Shown here: positions 48,239 through 60,364 of the stretch, piece after piece
How the letters are laid out: each line of letters opens with the position of its first letter
Position numbering within the stretch: the stretch's first letter is position 1
DNA from: Physcomitrium patens
Taxonomy: Eukaryota; Streptophyta; Bryopsida; Funariales; Funariaceae
Reading direction: 5' to 3'
DNA length: 64,000 bases
NCBI RefSeq assembly: GCF_000002425.4
Contig: NC_037262.1
Location: 8,244,998-8,308,997, forward strand
Made by a program: the position numbers and the translations under genes
Notes under the pieces: generated by a model
The model's database searches: none
Told to the model about the DNA's origin: nothing
What the model saw: the letters and a program-made list of their open reading frames with translations, nothing else

Positions 48239-48544
48239 GTTTGATATCACAACTTTGGAAGAGACTTCTAATGTTTGATAATTTTATTAGAAATAGGAAC
48301 AATTCCTAACGGTATTCCAAATATTTTATTTGAAAAAAGTTACAAAGGCCTCAACAACAATCAAATAATAGGATGATCTTTTTGCCCTAGTATAGAATAT
48401 TATCGATAGTTGAGAAGACCTATGAATAATCTTCAAAAAAAAACAAAGATCAAAATATGAGATAAATATAATTTATTATATTAGAGACTTTTTTAATATA
48501 TAAAGACTACTCCTCATGAAACTCGTCCCTAGAAAGGGACGTAA
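48239..48544 (+). pseudogene. E4 ORF3 end and polypurine tract
   Basis: The ORF3 reading resumes (TTTGATATCACAACTTTGG) and stays collinear with E1 to the stop near 48503. It is followed by CCCTAGAAAGGGACGTAA, a decayed polypurine tract before the LTR. Confidence 0.75.
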
Positions 48545-49083
48545 TGCCATGGATATATATAAGTACTCTATTAAATACCTATATGATTAGATAGAAGTAA
48601 ATAAAAATAGATAAAAGTAAATTAATTTCATAATATCTTCTAGAAAAACTTCTTAGAAGCTTCATAGATGTTGTTTTGATTTTATATGTGTTTATAGCTG
48701 ATTGGTAGATTAGAAACTTGGTCAACAAGTTAACCACATGTTGCTAGCTTGTAGAACAAGCTAACTATGTGGCCACATATAAAAAACTTGCCTTCAAAGT
48801 TAAGACACATATCTTACAAAGTCAACTTGTTTTAGAGATATTATAGGACAAAGCCATGTAGCTCCTAGTTAAGAATATATATGGAAGCATGAGTGAAGCC
48901 TTCTTTACTTTTATCAATACTTTTTTAGTTCTTAGTCTTATTTTAAGACTTTTTACTCTTCTTGTTTTTGGCGATAGTCATTCTAATTCAATATTATATC
49001 ATCTTTGAGTGACTTTCTAATTTTTTTCAAAGACTTAAGAGTATATTGAGGATTTTCTTTTTTTGAGATTTATATCTTTGATA
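48545..49083 (+). repeat. E4 3' LTR (539 bp)
   Basis: Starts TGCCATGGATATA (from TGTCACGGACATA) and ends ATCTTTGATA. Same length as the E3 right LTR. The 5' part of E4, with its other LTR, is not present on the left. Confidence 0.8.
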
Positions 49084-51457
49084 CTTGCTTTACAATAGAA
49101 GTTTGTTTAGGACCAAAAAATCACAAAGTCTTTATCTTATTAGATTTAAGAACCTCAACATGTTTTATACATAAAGACTTTGTCAAAAAATAAGAAACAT
49201 TCTCAATCAGGAACATCAAATTTGTGCATGTAGAAGTAATAGATTGTCATTTATTGATTTTTAGAGATTTTATCCATATAATTGTTCTTTTAGATGTAAC
49301 AACTAATAGTCATGATAGCTTAATAATATTTAATGTCATTAAATCTCTTTTCAACTTAGTTATTTTAGGATTATTGTGGCTAGAAAAATATAACTTTCAA
49401 ATAGACTAGATTTATCATAAATTTGATTTTTTTATACTTTAATTTAAGATTTAATTAATTAAATAGAAATCCATAAGTTCAATACAATCAAACTCTTATT
49501 AATAGGTGTAAGAGTTTTTATGCATGCTATAAAAGCAAGTTCTTATTTTTTCATATATATCAGATCTATTTTTCATGGCAAAAAGACTAGAAGCAGTATT
49601 CCAAATTAGTATCAAGATTATTAAGATATTTTTGAAAAAAAATCCAAATATCTTTTCAAGTTATTATCCATATAATTATTTGATTGATCTTTAAGAAAAG
49701 GCTTAATTTCTATTTAAGCCAATCTATAATTCATCGCTAAAAAAATTGGTTGTATTTAAGAAGTACATTGATAAAAACTTAGCTAAAAATTTCATACATC
49801 ATTCAAACTCTCTAGAAAATGCTCATATCTTATTTGTAAAGATAAAAGACAAATCATTGGAGATGTATATGGGCTATTGAAGGCTCGATAAGATAACTAT
49901 AAAAAAAAAAAAACTTTTATCTTTCATTTCAAGACTTTTTAATCAATTCAATTAAATAAAGATCTATACAAAAATAGATCTATGAAAAACATACAATAAA
50001 TATATATTAAAAAAAAGATGAGTAAAAGATTTTATTTCAAATTAGATATAAATATTTCAAATACAATATTATGCCTTTAAGATTAAAAAATACAACACTT
50101 TTTTTCAACATCTAATAAATGATGTTTTTTTAGAATTTTTTAATGATTTTTTTGTTTATTATCTTAATAATATTCTAATTTATTCTAAAAATTAAAAGAA
50201 ACATGAACTTCATGTTTGTTATATGTTATAAAAATTAGGAGATGTAAGATTATATGCTAAGATGAAAAGTGTATATTTCATACTACTTAAGTTGACTTAT
50301 TAGGATACATCATTTCAAACAATGGTCTCATAATAAATCCTAAGAGGGTCCAAACTATCATAAATTGGAAAGTTCCAAAAACAATAAAAGATGTCTAATA
50401 TTTTTTAGAATTTTTTAATTACTATCAAATATTTATTAAGATTTTTTTTAAAATTTCATTCTTCTTATATGTCTAATATATAAAAATAAATGGAAATGGA
50501 ACAAAAAAATTGAACCATCTTTTGAAACTTTGAAGATAGTTTTTATTTTAATAAAATAATTTCTTTCTTCTTTCACCTAATGGCCATATTTTTTTATGAC
50601 ACTAGAGTCTATTAAGATCCATCTTATATTTCATGTAGCTCTTTTTGAGTCATATAAGATAGTGAATATTCTAAGAAGAAGACAAATGCCAGCGCCTTCT
50701 ATAGAAGTAGATAATAATTAAAAGTTTAAAGTGAAAGAAGTCATAGACTCAAGGAAGCATTGATTCAAGTTGGCATGTCTTTTTCATTGACATGGATATA
50801 ATATTTGTAAATATATATGGAAGCCAACAAAGAATGTTGCAAATGCAACAAAAAAAGTCAAAACTTTTTATTAATGACATCCATCAAAATAAAGATATAA
50901 AATTGAAAAAAAAAATTTATAAAAGAAATGATGTTCAATAAAGATTTTATTCCATCTTTTATTGTAATTTCTTTATATTAGTAGTACTAATAAGATAGAG
51001 AATCCAAATCCACAAATTTAACTCAAAAAATATTATTTGTTCACTTACTAGATGAAACATTATAATTATTACAATCATCAAGATAATATAATTGAAATGA
51101 AGACCTTTAAAAATAAGATATATTTTTTTGAATAAATAAAAAGATACAGTACATTTGATATCACAACCTTAAAAGAGACTTTCAATGTTTGGTGATTTTA
51201 TTGGAGGTAAGAACAACTTAGGATGGTGTTACAAATGTTTTATTTGGAGGAAGTTATAAAGGCCTCAATAGTAATGAAATATCATGGTGGTCTTTCCACT
51301 CTAGAATGAGATACTATTGGTAGCTAAGAGGACCTATCAACTACCTTCAAAGAGAACAAAGATTGAAGTATGTAGCAAATATAATTTATTGCATCTAAAA
51401 CTTCATCAATATGTGATCATTGTTCTTTATAAAACTTGTCTCTAAAAAAAGAGATAA
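49084..51457 (+). pseudogene. E5 decayed pro-pol-ORF3, internally deleted
   Basis: Begins abruptly in protease right after the E4 LTR (LRTSTCF near 49150; VHVEVID at 49215). Continues through RT (49740-50420) into RNase H to ~50570. It then jumps to the integrase C-terminus (LESIKIHLIFHVALFESYKIV near 50605), chromodomain (50690-50890) and ORF3 (~51000-51415). The RNase H to integrase core is deleted. Very many stops; the most decayed copy. Confidence 0.75.
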
Positions 51458-51459
51458 TA

Positions 51460-51499
<40 letters not shown>

Positions 51500-52024
51500 T
51501 TATTCTAATAATTATCTAATAATATAAATAGATAGAAGTTGATAAAAATATATTAATTCGATAATACTTAATAAAAATGATTTGTAGAAGCTTCATAGAT
51601 ATGATTTGACCTTCATATGTTTATACATGTGATTGATAGCTTAAAATTTTGGCCAACAAGTTAGCCACATGTTACATGTATTAATAGCTTGTGGTACAAA
51701 CTAACCATATAGCACATATATAAAAAACTTACCTTACAAATTAAGACATGTATTTAGCAAATTGAACATGTATTGGAGATCTTATAAAATGTTATCATAT
51801 ACCTCTTAATTAGATAGTATATATGGAGGCAAGATTGAAGCCATTTTTACTCTTTTCAAAGTCTTTTTTGTTTTTAGTCTTGTTTCAAAAAACTCTAATT
51901 TTCTTGTCTTTGGCAATAGCCATTCTAGTTTAGTATTATACCATCTTTGAGTGATTATTTAGTCTTTTCAAGTGACACAAGAATATATTGATCTTTTGAT
52001 TCTTTGAAATTCATGTCTTTGATA
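51458..52024 (+). repeat. E5 3' LTR
   Basis: Follows a decayed polypurine tract (TCTAAAAAAAGAGATAA). Its start is overgrown by a TA microsatellite (51461-51491). It keeps the GCTTCATAGAT, TAGTATATATGGAGGCAAG and CATGTCTTTGATA landmarks. Start approximate. Confidence 0.7.
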
Positions 52025-53139
52025 TAAGATCATCATATGCCAAATATTTTTTGTCTTAAAATATATATCTAATTGCCATTTCTGAAATTTAATGCCTTAA
52101 AGCATTATCATGTGGTAACACAACTATATAATAAAAAATAAAAATATAGATTTTATTATAGAAGAGCCTAATAGAAAGATGTTGTAGAAAAATAAAAATA
52201 AATGATAGAAAGGTAGTAAAAGATTTAGTCTTAATGTTTTCTTTCATAGAAAGAACTTCTATTTATTTTTTAGGGACATAATTGAGCCAAAATAAAATAA
52301 ATGAGATAAAAAATTAATATAGGCATGTTTAGAAAAAAAATAACAATAGGATAAAGCAAAACTTACTTCAGATTACTAAAAATTGTATCCAAAGAGGACC
52401 AATTGTCAATGTGGGTCAAAATCAGACCCTGAGGTACAAAACCATGTCCATACGGTGATTCCAAGGTTCCTTGGTAGATTAAAGAGCAAGATTGAGAGAA
52501 AACTTGAAGAAAGATTTTGGACATTGGTTTTATGTCATTTGAACTAATATTGAGATTTTGGAAGATTTTTAAAGTTAGTGATGTTCTTAGAGGATTTAGG
52601 TTTTGAAAAATAAAAATATGTTTACAAATTTGATTATTTCTTTAGTTTTTTAGTATGTCTAAAAATAAAATTTGGAATATTTGTTGATGTACATGTTATT
52701 AATATATATGCAAATTTTAAGATTGATTGAATAGTTAGATTGAAGTATAAAAGGATATTTGTGGGTTGAGGTCTTAGAAGTTGGAGTTTGAAGGTTAGTA
52801 AGTATTTTTAAGATCATCGGTAATTTTTCAATTGGATTGAAGTGAATTTATTTAATATAGATACTAGAGTCAATTTCCAATATTTTGATGAAATTTGGAA
52901 GCAATTAAATTTTTTTAAAAAGAAATATTGGCACTCAAAGTTTAGCATTCAAGTTGGAGTAGGAGGCCATCCAATACCCAATTGGATTATCTTTCATTTC
53001 TTTCAATTGGTATATATGATTGATTTCATCATTTTTGTACTTTTTTTTAACTAAAATATTAAGAAATATGAAAATTTTGAGTTGATATCAATAATTTGAT
53101 CATTAATTGTTGAGGTTCCATTCTGCTATTAGATTTATG

Positions 53140-53700
53140 AAGAGTTTGTTTAAGATCTAAGGTTTGATTAGAATTTGGATTAGGGTTTGTTTATAGTTTG
53201 ATTAGAGCTTAAAATTTGGTTTAAAATTTGTCTAGGATTTTTTTAGTCTTTTTTTAGGATTTAAGATTTCATTATGATTTTATTAGGATTTGACCTAAGA
53301 TTTGATTAAGGTTCAATTAGGATTTCAATTAGAATTTGATAGAAGATTTGGCTAAGGTTCAATTAGGATTTTAAATAAGATTTGATCTAAGATTTAATTA
53401 ATATTTAATTAGGATTATATTAAGATTTACATTTTTATTATTTTAAAGGATTCTTTGTTGTTTCTTTAAAATATCTATTTCTAATATTTCTTTAAGATTA
53501 TTGTTATTTTTTTTAAAGGTTTATTTTTATACTTATTTAAGATTTCTTATTATTTTTTTTTGAGTTCAAATCAGGATTTTTTGTATTCTTTTTGTAACTT
53601 CTTATAAATTTATTTTGAATCACTCAAAATTTAATTAAGATTATTAAGGTTTACTTAAATTTTATTTAAGATTCTATTAAAATTAGTAGGATTGTTGTTG
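53140..53700 (+). repeat. Degenerate short-period AT-rich repeat
   Basis: Variants of AAGATTTGATTAAGG and TTCAATTAGGATTT recur many times with loose spacing of about 10-30 bases. Possibly an old minisatellite; no coding signal. Confidence 0.55.
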
Positions 53701-55072
53701 CATTTTTACTTACCTTCCCTGGCTAAATGCCCAGTGCATTCTCAAGCAAGAACACACGTAATATAATAGAATAAAAAATAATTAAGTTTCTTCTATATTC
53801 TTCTTTGTATTTCTATTTTCTATGCTTTATATACATTATAGAACTAATCTTTTCTATTTAAAAAATTCAAACTTGTATAGCTCAAATACTCGCCAATATG
53901 TATAGCTAACTACTTTGATATGTTAAAGTTGGCTTTGTCAATATATCCTAAGTCCAACATAATAAGGTCAAGTATACTCTTAGCTTGTTCATAATTATCC
54001 AAAAAAAAATACTAGTATAACTTGCTAACAATGCAAGATTTATATGCAAGCATCTTTTCTTTGTCTCTTTTGATGCTCAACCAAAATCACTATGATTAGC
54101 CACCTTATCTTTCAAATCATATTCTTCGAAGTATATGCTAATGCTTGATGCCACTTAATTAAAGTTCAACTTAGGATATTAGCATTGGCTACTATTATTG
54201 ATTTTTTGATCTTATAGAGCATGAAATAAGGCTTACTGTTGAATTTTTTGAGAATTAATATATTTTTAAGTAAGAAGATGTAATCAATGTTAGTTCTCTT
54301 AAGGTTGAACTTACAATCTTTCTTGCATAGAAATGTTGCGGAGAGGAAAATGTTGTGTGTTCTTCAAGCATACATTCTTCACAACCACATGGATGTACTT
54401 TTTTTATAGACTCTAAATTCTAAGATACATTTTGCTTGATCTCTAAGATCCATTAGTGGCCTTCTAATTAAATGGGCACAATGTCATCAAAGTTCAAAAT
54501 TTTATTCTTATTCTGTTGGATGTGCACATCAACAACATAGTCAATGCATATATTTTTAAAGTTTTGGATTAGCACCAAGATTGATGCTTAGCATTCATGC
54601 AAGGCCAACAATGATGTTGTTATTTGGAGCCCATGTATAACTTCTTAGGTTGATTGTACAATAATGATGCCAATGCTTAATGCATTGTTGTTTGGCATAG
54701 AACATTATAAATTATCTTTTTGGTGCCTTCTTTCTTTGCATAACCTGCTACTGATCTTTAGCTTGTCAATCGTAGATTTTTGCTATACTTACTTAGAATA
54801 CAACTTCTTCCTGGATTGCCTGCCAAGCTTGTTTACAAATAAAGCAGAGATTAGAAAGTTGATTTTATCTTTTCTATGCCTCTTCTTTGAGAAGTATGGC
54901 TTCTATTGTATTTTTGGTAATCTTGTCTTATTTTTTAGATCCTAGCAATTTCATTGAAAAGAATCATTGAAAAACCAACTAGTTTTTTTGGGATACATGT
55001 GAGTTAAATAAGTGGATAAAAAATAAAGATAAAAACCACAAAAGTTAAAACATATGATGTATTATATTTTTG

Positions 55073-55078
<6 letters not shown>

Positions 55079-55105
<27 letters not shown>
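55079..55105. repeat. TA microsatellite
   Basis: Pure TA dinucleotide run in intergenic DNA. Similar runs lie at 36787-36812, 36991-37010, 42024-42059 (inside element b) and 51461-51491 (start of the E5 LTR). Confidence 0.85.
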
Positions 55106-56400
55106 GAATGAGTGATATGAATGTAGATATGAATGTTTTAACATGTAATTAATCTCTTCCAAAATATTATGTAGAGAAATATTTGACTACAAAACTCACA
55201 ATTTACATACAAGTAAATTGTCTTCTATAATAGTACATAATGAAAAAAAGTAATGAGTATATTTTTTTCATAGAATATATTATTTTTCTTTATTAGAAAA
55301 AATAATAAAGATATAGCAAGAATATAAGTTTGCATGCCAAAAATTCAATAATTGTATTGATATCTTAGTACTAACAAAATTTTATATATTTATCTTACCA
55401 CAAAAGAATATTTTTTCACAATAGAGTCTTCTTTATTAAAATGTATTTAAATAAATCAATTTTGTAACATGGTAAACTTCCACTCCAATTGATAAAGACA
55501 TATTGATATCAAGAATAGTATTTTACTTTTTTTATTTTTTTATTTTTTTATGTTTTTAAAATCAAGAACCGATTGTTATTTTATTATTTAATGTACTCTT
55601 TTTTGCTTAAAACCTTTGTTTTGTTAAATGTAAATGGTGTAATACATTCAAGTAGATAAACATCATAACAATATAGAGAATAAATAAAAATAGTGTAAGT
55701 AAATTCACATGTTGTAAGAAAATAAAATCATTATTGCAACCTACATAAATATAATTAGTAACTTTCATTATATTGCCACAACACATATATATACATATAC
55801 ATAATTTTTTTTTCCCTTAACTTCTAACCTCCTTGCAAAACAAACAATTCAAATTATAAACTTTGTTTGTGTACTTAGTCCTGACTCTGTACTAATTATG
55901 TAAGAAACTTCTTCTAAATCAACTCAACTCAATTAATGAGATGTCATTTAATATTAGATTCTATGTGTGTTGATTGAAACATATATTTTGAAGTTAAGTA
56001 CATCTATTGCTCCATTTCATTCATTTAACACCCTAAATGAAAATATAGTGGAATCATTATAAAAAACAGAAAAAAATTTATTAAAAGAATGCACATGATC
56101 CAAAGTAATTCCAATAGATTGGCCCTTCATTGACACTCCTTTTCACACTTTGGAGTTTCCAAAAAACAAAAACCAAAAGTCCAAAAAGAAACAATAAAAA
56201 ACTTCAACCATGATTGATTCCAATGACAAGATTTAAAACAATTTTCAATAATTAAATAAAAAATCCTCCTCCAACAAAATAAAATAAAATAAAATAAAAA
56301 TACAATGACGGTAAGCATGACATCTGTACATATAATACACATGTCAACCCCACGTTGCTTGTAATTTTCTTCTAGATATACACATTTATAATTATTTTAT

Positions 56401-58096
56401 TTTTCTTCACCAACACACACTTTCTTTCTTCAGATACCCACATGATTTTACAATGAAAAAAAAAAAAAAAAAAAAAAAAAAACTATATATATATATACAA
56501 GAGCACAACTCAAAGGGAACGCAAGAGAACGAGAGATCCCCAGATGGGAGCGAGAGCCGCATGAAATACTTGCCCGCGTCGGCGCGGCCTCCCTTCGTCG
56601 CACGCCGCGGCACGTCCTCCTCGCTCGCTGGCTTCCTCCCTCGCAGGGGACGCGGCGCGAGCGGAGCCTGCTCTCTCACACGCTCACACCCAGCTCATTA
56701 CGAGCTTAATTCCCTCCCCCACGCTCAGAAATTTCTGAATCACCACCGATTCGGTGACTGCTAAGCTCTGCTCGGCTCATGGCGTGCTGTCCGTTGTCAA
56801 CAAAGTGCCACTGGAAAGAGTGACAGCGTGGGGGTCGGCCTTTTTCTACCCCACTACAAGACACACGATTCTCTTTCTCCACGAGTCCACGAGATGCTTA
56901 TCCTCACGGATTGCGTTTCTCCGTGACCATCCATGGCTTGCGTTTTCTTACTTTTTTGCTGGTTTTGTGTATCGTCGGCGTGAGCAGGATGCTGCTACAA
57001 CTAGAACCAGTCCAACCATCAACCCACTTACCTGTAAGTTAGTAACTTCCACGCCGATTAGCTCCCAACTGTGCACGGCGTTGAAAGTATATATTCCATG
57101 GATGGGCATCATGTGAACCCGTATTGTGGCTGCACTACGTGTGTGATGGGCATGGACCCAATCCCTCGCTCTGGGAATCCGATGCACGATGCCAGTGCAT
57201 TGCACGAAGCGCTTGATATGCACGTGTTCGTTTTCGTTCTGGCTGCCGCTGTAATTTCTTCCATGAGTTGAGGACAACAGTGGAGGACGTTTCAAATGCT
57301 GGGTTCTTCGATCTCACCATCTTTGGCTCTCGTTCATCGATTGGGCGGGTTACTATCATGATATCTGTAGCAATCCGCGGCTTGCTCATCTGTGTAGTAC
57401 AATACAAAAGAAGGGATGCGAAAGTATAATACTACTTGAAGCGCACAAGATCCTTGTTTCTACAGTTTTCCAACTTTTTCAAAAAAAGCTCCAGAGTAGA
57501 GAATTTTTTACTGGTGTTTTCTTTGTCTCCATTTCGAGTTCTCCACTGACAGTTTTAGGCTGGGACGATGCAAACCTGCAAAAAACGTTGAGTCCGGTTT
57601 GGATAGTCGGAAGCTTCAGCTTATATCCCATGCACATTAATTATGCACATTAATTATGATGCTCCTAAGTTACGCCCCCGAGTGAATTTCTTCACCGTTC
57701 AAGATGGGGCCAGCCAGAGGTCGACTTTTAAGGCTTGTCACTACAGGTACTGATGAGTGCCGGCGACGACAGTCACAAGAAATTTCTGTTGAAATTTAAT
57801 CACAAGCATGCATCTTGCACAAGCTGATAAACACTGTAGGGAGATTTCTTCGGCACAAAGAACCAAATGCCAATTCCAACCAGCTTCTCCGAGTCACCAG
57901 GCGTCCCCCTGACTGCCACGTGAAAAGCACCAGCCTGGCAACCCTGACGTGGAAGGATCAACCTCTCGGCCACGGCTATTGATGCCTCGCAGTTGCCACA
58001 ACAACTCACATTTCCCAGATACATTTCGACGTTGCTCTCCTGTATCCCTAGGACTTGCCTTCTCGCAGGTTTCCGGAGGTCGAAGAGGAGGAGAAG
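56401..58096 (+). promoter_or_regulatory. Upstream region of COR413 with cold- and ABA-type motifs
   Basis: GC content rises sharply from 56.5 kb. GTCGGC at 56834-56839 and 56974-56979 is GCCGAC (DRE/CRT core) on the minus strand. CACGTG at 57917-57922 and ACGTGG at 57947-57952 are ABRE/G-box cores within 180 bp of the start codon. The last part is probably 5' UTR; a leader intron ending at CTTCTCGCAG (near 58068) is possible. A 27-base poly-A lies at 56456-56482. Overlapping frames at 56.4-57.4 kb on both strands reflect GC content rather than genes. Confidence 0.5.
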
Positions 58097-59546
58097 ATGG
58101 TGGCTCCAAATTTCGGAATCGAGATGGTGACGAGTCAATCCGCAACGCTGGGCCAAGACTGGCAGGCTGTGGGGAATGCTTTGAGTAGCTTGTGTTCTCA
58201 TGCCGTGGTCGCTCTTTCCTTCGGCTACACGTGGGGCGTCATTTTGCAGTGGCTCGCCGTCATTGCAGCCATGTAAACACTCCGAGAGATGCTTCCTGAA
58301 TGTTCTTGTATTTTGCGTCATGGGTATTTGGGGGTTGTGTCCATATAGCTTGAGATGATTGTCGCATCACCGTTGTTGCAAGTTGTCTCTTCGTCGTTGC
58401 TTAGCGGTTTTCGAGCGTTGAGCTACAGGTCTGACCATGGTATGTTACAGCTCAACTGATCTTAGGCTTTGATCCCCCTAGTGAGTTTTCGCCTTTTTCG
58501 GTTCCAAATTTCCGAGGTCTTGATTGAATTTGTAGCCACGATCTGTGGATCTTGAAAAATCACGATAGTTGTGAGTTTTGAAACTGGTGAAGTTTGGCTT
58601 AGAAAGTTTTATTTGCACAGCATCCATTCAGATGTTTTTCTATTCTTAAGAACCCGTTTTCTACTCCCAATTGCTTCTGACCTTGTCTTCATGCCGAGGA
58701 CAGCAGCATATTGCTCAGTGAGGTTCAAATGTTTCGACACGAAAAACGAATTACCTGCCGTGTTTCGATGCTCCTGTGATTTCTCTTTAATGTTCTCTGC
58801 TCTGACTTTTGGTGTGAAAGTTGGATGTAACAGTTTTTTTCTGACTTGCTCATGCCGTGCAGATACTTGTTAGTCTTAGACAGAACTAACTGGAGGACCA
58901 ACTTGCTTACCGCCCTCCTCGTCCCCTACTTGGCCCTGCAACTCCCAGAGCCTATCTTCAACTTCCTAAGGTGAGACTCTGATGCCTTAGCCGCTGGAAA
59001 TCTTTCAAAATCACTCTAAGCTTTCCTAGTTAAAGTGTTGTTCATGGGAATATGGTGGTTATTTGCTGACCGTGACTGTGCCTGAAGGGGTAATGTGGGT
59101 CTGTGGATTGCCTTCATTGCTGTTGTGATCCGCCTCTTCTTCGCTTCCCAATTCCCCAATGTCATCCACGGTATGCAATTCTATTCCTGATCACAGCCTT
59201 ACTGATTAAATTTTCGCAAATAATCTCAAATAAAAATTCCGGATATTAGCTCACTCTTCGCACATTAACATGCCACGCCTTGCACTGGTGGATATCAGGT
59301 GATTTGGAGTTGCCTGGTGCGTTCATTCTGCTCATCGTTACTGCACCTAAGTTTCTCGTTAACCACCGCACCGGCATCTGGGGAGAGATCGTCTCCGTGA
59401 TCATTGGTGCCTACCTTCTGGTGCAACACATCAGCCAAGCTGGAGGCTGCCGTCCCGCATTCTCAGAAGCCCGCGGCATTAGCCACACCATCGGTATCAT
59501 TCTGTTATTCGTGGCCCCCCTTTATGCTATCATCACCATCTGGTAA
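58097..59546 (+). CDS. COR413: COR413-type cold-regulated plasma membrane protein
   Basis: Four exons: 58097-58272, 58863-58970, 59088-59170 and 59299-59546. All introns are GT-AG and the phases close to 204 aa plus stop, normal for COR413-PM. The protein has about six membrane segments (near 35-63, 71-93, 98-115, 127-143, 149-166, 184-204). Family signatures are visible: LQWLAVIAAIYLLVLDRTNW, TNLLTALLVPYLALQLP, LWIAFIAVVIRLFF, ELPGAFILLIVTAP and SEARGISHTIGIILLFVAPL. COR413 proteins accumulate during cold acclimation and ABA treatment and are thought to stabilise membranes; the molecular role is unclear. The N-terminus lacks a clear transit peptide, favouring the plasma-membrane over the chloroplast branch. 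Upstream GCCGAC and ACGTG motifs agree with cold/ABA control. Confidence 0.94.
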
Positions 59547-60364
59547 CTGTGCCTGCACAGTTAACACTTGGCGTGGAACGTTCAAACAAATTGTTTTTGA
59601 CGTGTCCAACGTGGAGGTTGGTTGTTACAACATTCCAGTATGAATAGATCATCATGTTAACAATTGAGATGATGGTTATTAATTTGCGTTCCTTGCCGCG
59701 GAGTTACAACGGAAAGAGCTGGTGCCTACATGTGAATAAAGTTGTAGTGTATATTATTTACAGCATATATATATGCATAATGGTGCAGATGTACAACGCA
59801 TATTCTGGTATAAAGCATGTTGACAGAGTAATAATGAGAAGGACATATACAAGCAGAAAGATCTGTGAATGAACGCTTCACACGATTTTCGACCGTAGAA
59901 GACAGTGCTAAACATTTGCCGTATATGATAACGTGCGAAAAGTGAATAGAAAAAAAATTATATTCTGATAACTATATCAATATTTGAAATAAGAGAGAGC
60001 TACTATTGCATAGCACGAATTTTCCTGTCCACGCACCCCAGTGAACTTGTCTGGGCGCCAGAACCTTGATAATGTTCACTTTGTTTATGAAGTGAAACAT
60101 TACCCTTCACTATTTCTCATAACCTATCCACGGGACATGGCTACTGATTGGGCACGATCACTGGATTGTACTAGTCAATTAACTTTGACACGACCTTCGG
60201 TTGTAGACTGTGCTTCGTTCGTAATCATGAACCTGCTTCACATCCAAATGATCGATTAGAAGTATTTGGGATGCAGTAAAGACAAACAACTTTCGGAAGT
60301 ACAAGCTGTCAAAGTAATCCTTTGATAGTCTACTGCACAACTATTAGAAGGTAACCATAATTGA
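59547..60364. other. 3' region of COR413 and of the convergent gene
   Basis: Short frames only. Probably holds the 3' UTRs of two convergent genes, COR413 (+) and the 60.4-62.5 kb gene (-). Confidence 0.45.

Larger units (their letters stand above)
52025..56400. other. AT-rich intergenic region
   Basis: No gene supported. 52.35-52.65 kb may be a diverged relative of the non-coding element family: GGGTCAAAATCAGACC resembles the minus strand of copy (e). 53140-53700 is a degenerate short-period repeat around AGGATTTGATTAAG. 55079-55105 is a TA microsatellite and 56275-56300 an AAAAT repeat. The 93-codon frame at 54664-54945 (+) is hydrophobic but unsupported. The last ~1 kb leads toward the COR413 upstream region. 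Confidence 0.45.

Noticed and set aside
53140-53700. Possible CRISPR-like or ordered tandem array
   Set aside because: Units are degenerate, AT-rich and irregularly spaced, with no unique spacers; the genome is a plant.
54664-54945. 93-codon hydrophobic + strand frame
   Set aside because: T-rich sequence yields hydrophobic codons by chance; no supporting context.
56453-57407. Several 90-120 codon frames on both strands upstream of COR413
   Set aside because: GC-rich promoter DNA gives long frames by chance; they overlap each other, and one includes a poly-A/poly-Lys run.
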